From: Zygnema cylindricum
Taxonomy: Eukaryota; Streptophyta; Zygnematophyceae; Zygnematales; Zygnemataceae
DNA: 64,000 bases
Assembly (NCBI GenBank): GCA_037447655.1
Contig: JBBHKE010002952.1
Location: forward strand, 76,091-140,090
Direction of reading: 5' to 3'
Shown here: positions 52,658 to 62,000 of the stretch, piece by piece
Numbering within the stretch: position 1 is the stretch's first letter
How the letters are laid out: every line of letters starts with the position of its first letter
Translations under genes and position numbers: made by a program
Notes under the pieces: generated by a model
Told to the model about the DNA's origin: nothing
The model's input: the letters and a program-made list of their open reading frames with translations, nothing else
The model's database searches: none

Positions 52658-54493
52658 TCGATCAATTCTTTCCCCTGATCAAAACTACTTGTTTTTTGAA
52701 TGTGAATTACGTTTTCGCTCTCTTGTTTTTTATTTTGATTTTTTGTTTTTTTATATTTTGTGTGTCCTTGTTTGTCTTTTGTGATGTCGTTTTTTGTTTT
52801 GTTTCGATGTTTTGTTTTCTTTCATTTCATATTTTTTGTTTTCATTGCGATTTCGTTAGTTTTTTTCGTTTTCTTTTGTTTTGTTTTTGTTTTCGTTTCT
52901 TTTCTTTTGCTTTTTATTTTTCTTTGTCCTCTTTACTTATGTTGTTCTTTGTTTTGTTAGCCTTTCTTTATCATTTCATACTTCGTTTGTTGGAAACCGA
53001 TTCATGTTCTATTTTGTGAAAAACAATGGATTTTTTTTTTTTTTTTTTCTTTATTGTATTTACAGGTCGTCGATTCTTACGAGGGTCCCCCGGCAGTCGA
53101 GGGAGAATCCTCTCCTTGCCTCGTATTGGCCGGAGAGGACGACCAGCAGCATTGTCAACCCCTTTTAGCCAAAGGTACGGTAATTTTTAGTAAGGTACGG
53201 TACTATTCAGTAAGGTACTGTACTATTTAGTAAGGTACGGTACTATTTAGGAAGGTGCGGTCCTATTTAGTAAGGCACGGTACTATTTAGTAAGGTATGG
53301 TACTATTTAGTAAGGTGCGGTACTTTTTAGTAAGGTACGGTACTAACTGGAACTAAAGGTATATATAATGTGTATATATATAGATAGACGTCTCTATTGT
53401 CTCTCGTCTCTCTCTCTCTCTCTCTCTCACTCTCCCCTCTCTCCACTCCCCTCTTCTCCCTCTCCTCTCTCTCCCCTCTCCCTCTTCCTCTTACTCTCCC
53501 TCTCCCTCTCTCCCCTCCCTCTCCCCTCTCTCCCCTCCCTCCCTCCCCCCCTCTCCCCTCTCTCCCCTCTCTCCCCTCTCCCCTCTCTCCCCTCTCTCCC
53601 CCTCTCCCCTCTCTCCCCTCTCTCCCCTCTCTCCCCTCTCCCCTCTCCCCTCTCTCTCTCTCTCCCCCTCCCTCCCTCTCTCCCTCCCTCCCTCCCTCCC
53701 TCCCTCCCTCTCTCTCTCTCACTCTTTTTCCATAGATATATATGTTTATATACCTTCATTTTTTTTTGTATTGGATAAAACTAATTGGAAAAAAGAGTTT
53801 GTATCACCAGAGGGAGTCACTATGTTATTTTTTCTCTCCTTTTTTTTTGTTTTTTTTTTCATTATTCAGTATTTTTATTTCATTTGCTTTCCTTTTTTTT
53901 TTTTTTGAGTCCAGGAGCTGCATTTTACTCCTCCGAATTCGTTATGGCCTCCATACTTCACCACCGAATCGATCTCTCAAAGTCAGTTCTTTTCCTTTCC
54001 CTTCCCCTCCCTTCCCTTCCCTCCCTTCCCTTTCCGTTTGTTCCCTTCTACCTTCACTTTCCCTCCCTTCTTTTCCCTTCCCTTTCCCTTCCCTTCTTTT
54101 CCCTTCCCTTTCCCTTCCCTTTCCCTTCCCTTCTTTTCCCTTTTGTTCCCTTTTCCCTTCCCTATCTTTTCCCATTTCCCTTCCCTTTCCCTTCCATTCT
54201 CATTCCTTCCCTTCCCTTCCCTTTTCCGTTTCCTTCTCATTCCCTTCTTGCATCCCTTTCTTTTCCCTTCCCCTTTCCTTTTCCTTCCGTTTCTCTTTTT
54301 CCCGTTTTTTTTGTCTTCCCTTCTCCTTCCCTTCTGTCCTTCCTTGTCCCTTCTTCCCTGAAAGTTCCTTTTTTCTCCTTTTTATGCACAATTCCCTTTA
54401 CTATTTAATTTTGAGAATTTATGATGATCAAATATCATAAAATCATTTTTCTTTGTCCTTGACCCTTTTGTTTTGGTACTTGTTATATCGGTC

Positions 54494-54577
<84 letters not shown>

Positions 54578-54607
54578 TATATATATATCTATATACGTAT
54601 ATAGATA

Positions 54608-54638
<31 letters not shown>

Positions 54639-54660
54639 TATGTATATATATATGTATATA

Positions 54661-54708
<48 letters not shown>

Positions 54709-55211
54709 TGTACCGTATATTGTTTTCTATTATTGTATATAGACTATTTTTTTGTATACTGTTATATATTGTTAAATAATATATAATTTTATAAACGGTT
54801 AAAAAAAAAATATCCTCGTCACGCGGAACTGAAATAAAACAACACATACACCTAAAATAGTTGTTGTACTCTAATAAATCCTAAAGAACGCTAGCCCTAA
54901 AAAACCTTAAAAAATCCGTTATTCTAAAGTTAAGACCTTATCTTGCCTCCCACAAAAGGGGATTGTTGTGCAGAAAGAAAACAAGAAAGGTTTTTTTAGC
55001 AAAATCTCTTTCTCCCCTTCTCTCTCTCTTTCCCCCTGCCTCCCTCTCTGCCCCTTCTCCCTTCTCTCTCCCCCTCCCCCACTCTTCCCCACCACTCTCT
55101 CCTTTCCCGCCTCTCTCTCTTCTTCTCTCCCTCTCCCCCAACCCCCGGCTCTACAGGAACAAAATGTTCGTCAAACTTAAAACCAAAAAACGGAGGACCT
55201 CGAATTTTTAG
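44361..55211 (+). CDS. MDC1/PTIP-like giant scaffold with C-terminal tandem BRCT, 2339 aa
   Basis: Six exons: 44361-50798, 51375-51644, 52433-52513, 53066-53174, 53915-53981, 55157-55211 (stop TAG). All junctions are GT..AG and phases close. Residues 1-2127 form one low-complexity charged exon with serine/threonine clusters, TQ sites (TQVIE twice, TQPI, DTQI), acidic stretches such as [11 protein letters not shown] and several tandem repeats. The C-terminus is a BRCT pair: BRCT1 about 2128-2236 ([45 protein letters not shown]), then GWRVYIAPL opening BRCT2, and [17 protein letters not shown], which matches the MDC1/PTIP 'spEFll.gvl' helix. The end is KTKKRR, a likely nuclear signal. The family reads phospho-H2AX or phospho-protein tails at DNA breaks. 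No FHA domain is seen at the N-terminus, unlike vertebrate MDC1. Orthology is inferred from BRCT phrases. Confidence 0.88.
46517..46566 (+). repeat. Coding (GAAGGA)n repeat in the BRCT gene
   Basis: An in-frame hexanucleotide gives (Gly-Glu)n. It is one of several unstable coding repeats in exon 1. Confidence 0.9.
48207..48300 (+). repeat. Coding 12-bp repeat, (Gly-Glu-Lys-Gly/Val)n
   Basis: GGGGAGAAGGGA/GGGGAGAAGGTA units repeat eight times in frame. Confidence 0.9.
48785..49020 (+). repeat. Coding 15-bp repeat, (Asp-Lys-Thr-Asn-X)n
   Basis: About 15 imperfect in-frame copies of a pentapeptide repeat DKTNA/DETNI/DKSNI. Variation keeps the frame, which points to selection on the protein. 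Confidence 0.9.
49318..49470 (+). repeat. Coding (Gly-Glu-Glu)n acidic repeat
   Basis: GAAGAGGGA units give about 16 GEE/GEA triplets, a highly acidic stretch. Confidence 0.9.
50395..50640 (+). repeat. Coding SKKDSKK-type lysine/serine repeat
   Basis: Imperfect 12-15 bp units code for K-[DN]-S-K-[KD/E]-[DV]-S repeats just before the BRCT pair; a basic, Ser-rich linker. Confidence 0.85.
51101..51163 (+). repeat. (TA)n microsatellite, intron 1
   Basis: About 31 TA units in intron 1 of the BRCT gene. Confidence 0.95.
51207..51340 (+). pseudogene. Decayed duplicate of the BRCT exon 2 start, in intron 1
   Basis: A tandem duplication with period 136-138 bp. 51241-51326 repeats the first about 86 nt of exon 2 (51379-51464), including the upstream pyrimidine/acceptor region ('ttattcatg' at 51207 and 51343). 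The copy has single-base changes, the acceptor reads GTCAG rather than TTCAG, and the frame meets a stop, so it should be skipped. Confidence 0.85.
52562..52656 (+). repeat. (TTA)n and (TA)n microsatellites, intron 3
   Basis: TTA repeats at about 52562-52594 followed by about 22 TA units, just after exon 3 of the BRCT gene. Confidence 0.9.
53175..53350 (+). repeat. 20-bp minisatellite that repeats the exon 4 donor motif
   Basis: The donor of exon 4 is AAAG|GTACGG. Directly after it come about eight copies of a 20-bp unit, TAGTAAGGTACGGTACTATT, each with AAGGTACGG, a close match to the true splice site. Confidence 0.9.
53400..53730 (+). repeat. CT-rich repeat (CTCTCTCCC)n, intron 4
   Basis: CT, CTCTCCC and CCCT units over about 330 bp inside intron 4 of the BRCT gene. 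Confidence 0.9.
53990..54360 (+). repeat. (CCCTT)n pyrimidine tract, intron 5
   Basis: CCCTTCCCTTTC repeats start right after the exon 5 donor. No exon is visible inside. Confidence 0.9.
54500..54712 (+). repeat. (TA)n and (TG)n compound microsatellite, intron 5
   Basis: Several long TA arrays broken by ATACATAT words, then about 23 TG units at 54660-54708. Confidence 0.95.
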
Positions 55212-55435
55212 AGAGAGAATCTCCTCTTTTGTCCTTTTGTGAACCTTTTTTTTTTACTTTTTGATTTTGAAATTTTGTCGTATCGTTGTTGAAAACAAAA
55301 AAAAAAAAACCATACGGAGTAAAAATTGTGTAGAAGGAAAAATAAATTCACTTTTTTTTTTCTTTTTTTTTCTTTCAATTCCAAAGCACATTTTCAAATG
55401 CAGTTTGTGCCTTGTGACAAATGTCACCCGTGGAG

Positions 55436-55590
55436 AGAGAGAGAGAGGGGGGGTGAGAGAGAGAGAGAGAGAGAGGCAGAGAGGGCGAGACGGAGGCAGA
55501 GCGGGAGAGAAAGAGGCAGAGAGGGAGAGAAAGAGGCAGAGAGGGAGAGAACGAGGCAGAGAGGGGGGAGGAGAGAGGGAGAGAGAGTTC
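55436..55590 (+). repeat. GA-rich tract with 18-bp AGAGGCAGAGAGGGAGAGAA repeats
   Basis: Purine repeat downstream of the BRCT gene stop. Four copies of a GAGGCAGAG-containing unit are visible. Confidence 0.85.
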
Positions 55591-55699
55591 ACTGTTTGCC
55601 TCTCAAGAGAAAAAAAGACAGTTACAAGTTATAAAGTAGAAAGTAGGTCGGTCTCTTTGTATATAAACCTAGAGAAAAAAACCATTATAAAATTACTGG

Positions 55700-57075
55700 T
55701 TGTCCCAAAATAGCATTTCTTTTCATTCCATTTACTCCTTTTTTTTTTTTTGCTTTTTTTTCTCGCATTTTTGGGTTTTAATGTTTTTTGTTACTTTTTT
55801 TTAATTACAATTTTTAAAGTTCAAATTCAGTCCTAATTTTATTATTTACAAAAAATGTAAAATTGTTGATAAAAAATGTATAATTGTTCACCAGAAAAAT
55901 TGGAACTTTTACCAAAATAATATATGAGGGTACTGAGGACAAAAAAGTACAGTTGGCGGTACGGATTTTGTCATGAGGTGTCATCAGCTTCATATATTGG
56001 CCGTTTCATTGGCAGCATTTTTTTTTTTTTTGTTCCACATTATGTTTTTGGCTAGTTTTTTATGCTAATTAAATTATAATCCTAATCGCGGCCTCAAAAT
56101 AGAGTCAACAGGCCTCAGAAAAAGTCAACGAGGCTCAAAAATGAAGTCAACCTTTACTGTATTAACCGAAAGTTAATGGAATGTGCTTATTGTTAGTGTA
56201 AATGTTATCTTTTCAAATTTTCAAAAAAATATGTATTAAAAGAGTGTACTGTATTAAAAAAAGTGTACTGTAGTAAAGTGTATTGTATTCAAAAGTGTAC
56301 TGTATTAAAAAGTGTATTGTATTCATTGTCGACTTTTGAATATATGAAAACAGGTTTACGCTATTTTAATTAGCAGTACAAATTAGAGTGCATTTTTTAG
56401 TTCCACACTGTCATCTAACACTTTTTTCTGTACTTCGATTATAATTTTTTGTACTTTGTTTGTACTCTTTTTCGGAAAAAGTACAAACAGTTTTGGTAGG
56501 AACTGACACATTTCTTACGCTGCATTATTTTAGATACTGCCGAAATTAATGTAATTGACACTAATTAAATCGTACCTGTATTAGCATAGAAATAAAATTA
56601 GTAATTTTATTTATGTTTCAGGTTTACGGATCAAAATTTAGGGCGCCGAATTAGTGTTTTTAACAATAAGGGCGAAGCTGCATAGGACGAAAAAGTAAGG
56701 TTGTTAACAGGAATCCGCACCTTTCCACACTATGCCGTACCTATTATTTTGTTTTTTGTTTTTTTGAAAACAACATTACAGAGGATATTACCGGTATTCT
56801 CCAAAGGTCCGGAGATTCTAGCGTATTTCTACGAGCAAGGAAAATGACGCCAAAATTTTGAAATCAAGAGAGAGATGACGTCATATTTTGGGAAAAAAAC
56901 GATATGACGTAAAATTTATGGAATAGCATCAAATTTTGGAGCCAAGCGGAAGTCACGAATTCAGTTTTATTACGGTTTTACCGTTTAAACGTAATTGATT
57001 TGTTTCACCACGCGGCAAAATGCAAAAATTCAAAGATATACAATTCTTCGGTAGTAATTAGTACGGACATTTATC
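55700..57075. other. AT-rich spacer downstream of the BRCT gene
   Basis: No gene. 56230-56330 repeats 'gtgtactgtattaaaa' several times. 56380-56650 has MITE-like words. Confidence 0.5.
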
Positions 57076-57078
57076 AAG

Positions 57079-57577
57079 TAACCGCGAATCGTAATTAGAG
57101 TAAATTACTCTAATTCGGTCGCTCGAAATTTCGACTCTATCACATCAAATAGAGTAAACGACTTCTAATTTTTTCATTATACTATTTAAGGTAAATTATA
57201 ATTAGCGTTTTTAATTCTAATATATGTTCGTTTTAAATAGTGTGGAGTACGGACAACGTCCGACCGTGCAAAATTGTACTTTTATAAATAAAAAAGTACA
57301 AATAATGATTTAATACAGGCCATTAACATGTAACTGCGTTTTAACAAACCGCGTAGTAAAACGTCATAGTGACGATATGTACGATTTGTCAGATTCTGTA
57401 CGAATACCTTATTTACAGTAGAGGATATTAGCTTGCCAAATTAGAGTACACCGCATAAATTAGAGTAAATTCCTTTTTGAAACAGTTCTATCACATAAAC
57501 TAGAGTAAATTACTCTAATTCTTTTTTTCTTTTTTTACTCTAATTTTTTCATTACTCTAATTACGATGCGCGGTGTA
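57079..57577 (-). mobile_element. MITE family A (499 bp), minus orientation
   Basis: Left end GTAACCGCGAATCGTAATTAG, right end AATTACGATGCGCGGTGTA. It is the reverse of 41996-42500 in order of interior words. Confidence 0.85.
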
Positions 57578-57580
57578 CTG

Positions 57581-57781
57581 TACACCGCCAATCGCCATTA
57601 GAGTATATAACGCTAGTTCGGTGCCCCTAAATTTTGACCCCAAACCTGAAATAGAATTAATAACGCTATTTAAGTACGTGGACCATAATCTGCCACGTCT
57701 CAGGCACTAAATTAGAATCAATAACGCTAATTTTTTTTTGACGCTATTTAATCCTTGACTCTAATAGCGACTGGCGGTGTA
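57581..57781 (+). mobile_element. MITE family B (201 bp)
   Basis: TACACCGCCAATCGCCATTAG to AATAGCGACTGGCGGTGTA. It sits 3 bp from the family A copy on the left and 3 bp from a family C copy on the right, giving a three-element array. Confidence 0.85.
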
Positions 57782-57784
57782 CTG

Positions 57785-58810
57785 TACACCGTGCATCGTT
57801 ATTAGTGTTAATGTTTTTTCTGCCACTTAAAACATCTTTTTTCCGTACACATTTGGCCGATTTTCAATTTTAGACCGCCAATCGGAAGCTGGGAATCTTA
57901 CTTTCAATCGCAACCGTCAGATCTACAATATGACATGTGTGTACGGAGAAAAGATGTTTCAAGTGGCGAAAAAAATATTAACACTAAGGGTACTTTCGCA
58001 TGTAACCGAAACTTAGTCTTGCTATGTTTTTTAGCGAAGATTCTCCGTACAGATTTCAGAGCATTTGGATGTAAACACAAATAACTTATTACTTAAAAAA
58101 GTGACTTACGTAGACGTGTACGAAACAATGTGACAGATGAAGTGGTAAACAAATTGAGGCGAAACTTCCACTCGGCTTCAATGTGAGGCGTTTCTCCGCA
58201 CGCTGTACAATTTTTGTGACTTCGTAATGTCCGTACGCCACATTGTCGACGTGTCGAAACCCTAAAAAACCTTTCGCTGTCGCACAGAAATGCGGTTTCA
58301 TTTTTCGTCTTCCCATTTGCCGATAGGTGCACAATGTTTTTCTACGCCATATGTGTGAAGACACGTGTGTTTGAGAGCGAGGCCCCTGTGCGGAAATTAG
58401 CGCATGGAAAACAGTATGCACACTGTAAACGTGCAGTGGGGTTTTTTTTTTGGTACTCCGTGCACAAAAATTGAAAAAACTTCCAACACATGCAAAAGCA
58501 TCAGCCTATTCGCTCATCTTATTGGACTATATTTAAAATCACCTCGCGAGGTGATTTGATGTAAAGTTTGAGCATGTGGTGGAAGGGCGCGAAAATGGGC
58601 CGAAATGCCATAGACGACAAAATGCATCGCGCTAGACGACAAACTACTGTACGTATAGAGTTTCAAGGTAATGCAACTTGTACGGTGGTAATTTCAATTT
58701 TTTGGTACGGTTGACGATTTTCTCGTTTTTTTAGGTTATGAACGAAAACGACAGAAAATAACTGTAACTTTAGTACATGCGAAAGTACCCTAATAGCGAT
58801 ACACAGTGTA
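57785..58810 (+). mobile_element. MITE family C interrupted by a nested element
   Basis: Left part 57785-57987 (TACACCGTGCATCGTTATTAG...AACACTAA), right part 58791-58810 (TAATAGCGATACACAGTGTA). Joined across the insertion it has the same layout as the intact copy at 15136-15356. Confidence 0.85.
57988..58790. mobile_element. PIF/Harbinger-like nonautonomous DNA element (803 bp)
   Basis: Perfect 17-bp terminal inverted repeats GGGTACTTTCGCATGTA, flanked by TAA on both sides (57985-57987 and 58791-58793). A 3-bp TWA target duplication with G-rich ends is the hallmark of PIF/Harbinger. The interior has no recognisable transposase; a 110-codon minus frame (58089-58421) resembles nothing I know. 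Confidence 0.85.
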
Positions 58811-59066
58811 CTGTAATGTAATGTACTATATCATAACAGCTTTACAAAATCCTTTCGGCGTTTCGTATTTTGCGTTGACAGACGAAACCAAAAACTTTAA
58901 AAATACGAAACGACGGAATGGTTTGACTTTTGGATCTCCGAATTGACATAAAGTGAAAAAAAAAATCGTATGTTTCAAAAATTGCCGAAAATTATATTTC
59001 GCGACGCCGTCGATCTTTTTCCCGCCCTTAAGAAAATCATTCCGTTTGTGAACGTTTGCCGCTCCA

Positions 59067-62000
59067 ATGGCGTCGCTTCTTCGCACGTGCGGGTTTACAT
59101 TGTTCGCTTTGGGCTGCCTTGCTGCCATTTGTGGACTCCCGACTAATGCGGGTAAGTGGGCCATTTTTCTTAGATTTTTATGGAATAAAATTAGTAATTG
59201 CAAAATTTGATAGAAAACATTTGTATTTTTTGGTTTTGTGGTCAAAAACAATGAAATTGCATGTTTTTTTTTTATAGAAAAAGGAATTTTTTTCTTGTAG
59301 AGGTGATTTTTTTATTATTTTGACGCTTTCAATATTTTAAATCTTGAGATTTTTGGCTTTTTATAAATTTAAATGGTTTGTGATTTTGACATTCTTGTTA
59401 TTTTGAAATTCAACATTTTCGCATTTCAAAATTTTAGCATTTTGCTCTTTTGAAAAATTAAATTTTGAAATTATAGCACTTGGCATTTTTTTATGTCAAA
59501 TATTCTTGACAATTTGAAAATTTTGACATTTTGTTGTTTTGACATTTTGGGCATTTATATTTTCAACCTTTTGGCAATTTGGTGTCCTTTTAACATTTTA
59601 GAATTTAGAATTTTGAAATTTTAACATTTTGGAAGTTTGACATTTCTGACATTTTGACATTTTAGTATTCACTTTAAAAATTCATTTTTTCTTTTTAATC
59701 AATTTCGGCAATATTTGGAACTTTTTAGAATGTGTTGGACCTCCATGTGGCCGAGGTTTTGAAAACCCCATTAGTATTTCTTCTCTTCCGTACAAATTTG
59801 AGGGAAACATTTCAAACTGGGACAATACGTACGGAAAGGAAGGACCGGATGTAACTTTTCAATACATTCCCAAAATGGACGAGGTACGTGTTTTTTTGTA
59901 TATTCCTGTATTTTATTTTCAATTATTTAATAATAATTTTTTTCTTTGTTTTATTTTTTTTGAAATTTTATTTTTGTTGGATTGAATGAACGGGGTTTAA
60001 CTTATCAACATTCAAAAAAGACCGAAGTAATTTCTTTTTTTGTTATTTCGTGTATTATTTTTGACTTTTTTTGGATTTTTACCCCATTTCTTGCAATGTT
60101 TTTCATTTCATTTTTTATTAGTAATTTTTGTATTTTCTTTGGTATTTTTCGTAATTTTTGAAGATTTAAGGAGCGGATATTTTTTTTCAATATATTTCAT
60201 ACCTGTGAAGCTCAAATTTTATTGTTGAAATTGTTGGATTGGCACGTGAATGCCGGTTCAATACGGGGTAGAATGTGAAGTGTCACACTCGAATCCGCCT
60301 AAAAGAAATAGGTACGGACCCGCCAGGCTCTACATCGAGCTGGTGGCACAGTGGTTAGTGCGCTGACAGCTCAAGTCAGAGGTCCCAGGTTCGAGCCCTG
60401 GCCGGCTCACTTTTCCCTAGTATGGGACATACCGAATCCCGGATTTCTAGGAAATCAACATGGTATCAGAGCCAGCGGGATTGCGGATGGTGTGACCGGC
60501 CTTCCCGTGAGGGGGGGTGTTGGATTGGCACGTGAATGCCGGTTCAATACGGGGTAGAATGTGAAGTGTCACACTCGAATCCGCCTAAAAGAAATAGGTA
60601 CGGACCCGCCAGGCTCTACATCGAGCTGGTGGCACAGTGGTTAGTGCGCTGACAGCTCAAGTCAGAGGTCCCAGGTTCGAGCCCTGGCCGGCTCACTTTT
60701 CCCTAGTATGGGACATACCGAATCCCGGATTTCTAGGAAATCAACAGAAATGTTATAATTTTTGCACTTATCGATAATCGATTTGTTTGTTCGATATACC
60801 GAGAAATAAAAACTGCGGTAATTGACTATTTTCTATAATATTTTTGTCAATAAAAACAGAGAAAAACTAATGTCGACAAAATCGACGACGTGCCCATCGT
60901 TTACCTTTCTCTATCTATCTCTTTTCTCTCTCCTCTTTCTCACTCTCCCTCTTTTTTCTCTCTCCCCTTTTCTCATTCTCCTTCTCTCTTCCCACTCTCT
61001 CTCTCTCCCTCTTTATTTCTCCTCCTCTCTCCTTTTATCCCTCTCTCCCCCTCTCTCCTAATCTCTCCCTCTTCTTTCTTTTCCTCTCTCTATCTTCCTC
61101 TCTTTTCCTCCCTCTCCCTTTTGTTGTCTCTTTAGTGACACATTAGGATTAAACCCTTAATTAAAATAAGCTTGCTATACTACAATTGTGGTTTTCCACG
61201 TGGCTCATTTTGGACCAGTGAAATAAATAGTGCTATCAATATTAATTTATGATTTTCTATCTAAAAATATGCATGAAATAAGAGTGATTTACTCCATCAA
61301 ATTTCTACTGATCAAAAGCGAGTCTTGTCGTTGATTTCTTTTTCAAGATTATGATTAATAACTTGTGATCCAAAATTCTTTTTTGTCCCTTTTTTACTTT
61401 TTGTTTTGATTTTTTCTTTTTTTGTTCTTTCTTGCGTCTCTTTCCTTTTATGGTTACGACCGTAACGACATGTGATTCAAAATCCCCTTTTTAACTTCAT
61501 TTTTCTTGATATTGAAAAAATCTTTGTTTTTTTTTTTTTTTTTTTTTTGAAGACCGTGACAATATCAACTTGTGATCCGGATTTAATCAACGAATTCGAA
61601 TTCACAGTTACCGTTTTTTTGAAAAAAGATAAGGAACTTACGCAAATCGCTCACCTCGAAGATCCATGTTTCGCTGAACCTCTATGGATAAAAAATTTAC
61701 CACTCTTACCAGAAAGTAAATACATTATTGTAAGTTTATTTTTTTGAAACCCCTCAAATACCCTACAAAAACCCTAATAAGCCTCTATCAGGATTGTGGG
61801 CATTGTATGTTTTTCTTTGCTTTGCTTTCCTTTCTCTCTCTCCCATTTCACTCTCGCTGTCTCTCTCCCTCTCTCTCTCTCTCTCGCTCTCTCATTAACC
61901 ACCAAGTATATGTATATATAATATATGCATATTTATAGGTATATGTATATAATATATATATTTATATATATTGATTATGTTTACTCATTATTAACGTTTT

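Larger units (their letters stand above)
60232..60746 (+). mobile_element. TRIM with tRNA-bearing LTRs (515 bp)
   Basis: Two 229-bp direct repeats (60232-60460, 60518-60746), each TGTTGGATTGG...AAATCAACA, appear identical. Between them are 57 bp only. The first 13, TGGTATCAGAGCC (60461-60473), match the complement of the conserved initiator tRNA-Met 3' end. The last nine, GAGGGGGGG (60509-60517), are a polypurine tract. There is no coding sequence, so enzymes must come from another element; the copia elements here have different LTRs and no matching primer site. A target duplication GAAAT flanks it. Each LTR contains the tRNA-like unit described separately. It sits in sense orientation in an intron. 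Confidence 0.92.

Noticed and set aside
58089-58421. 110-codon minus frame inside the PIF-like element
   Set aside because: No transposase or zinc-finger pattern holds over its length; an overlapping frame is equally open.
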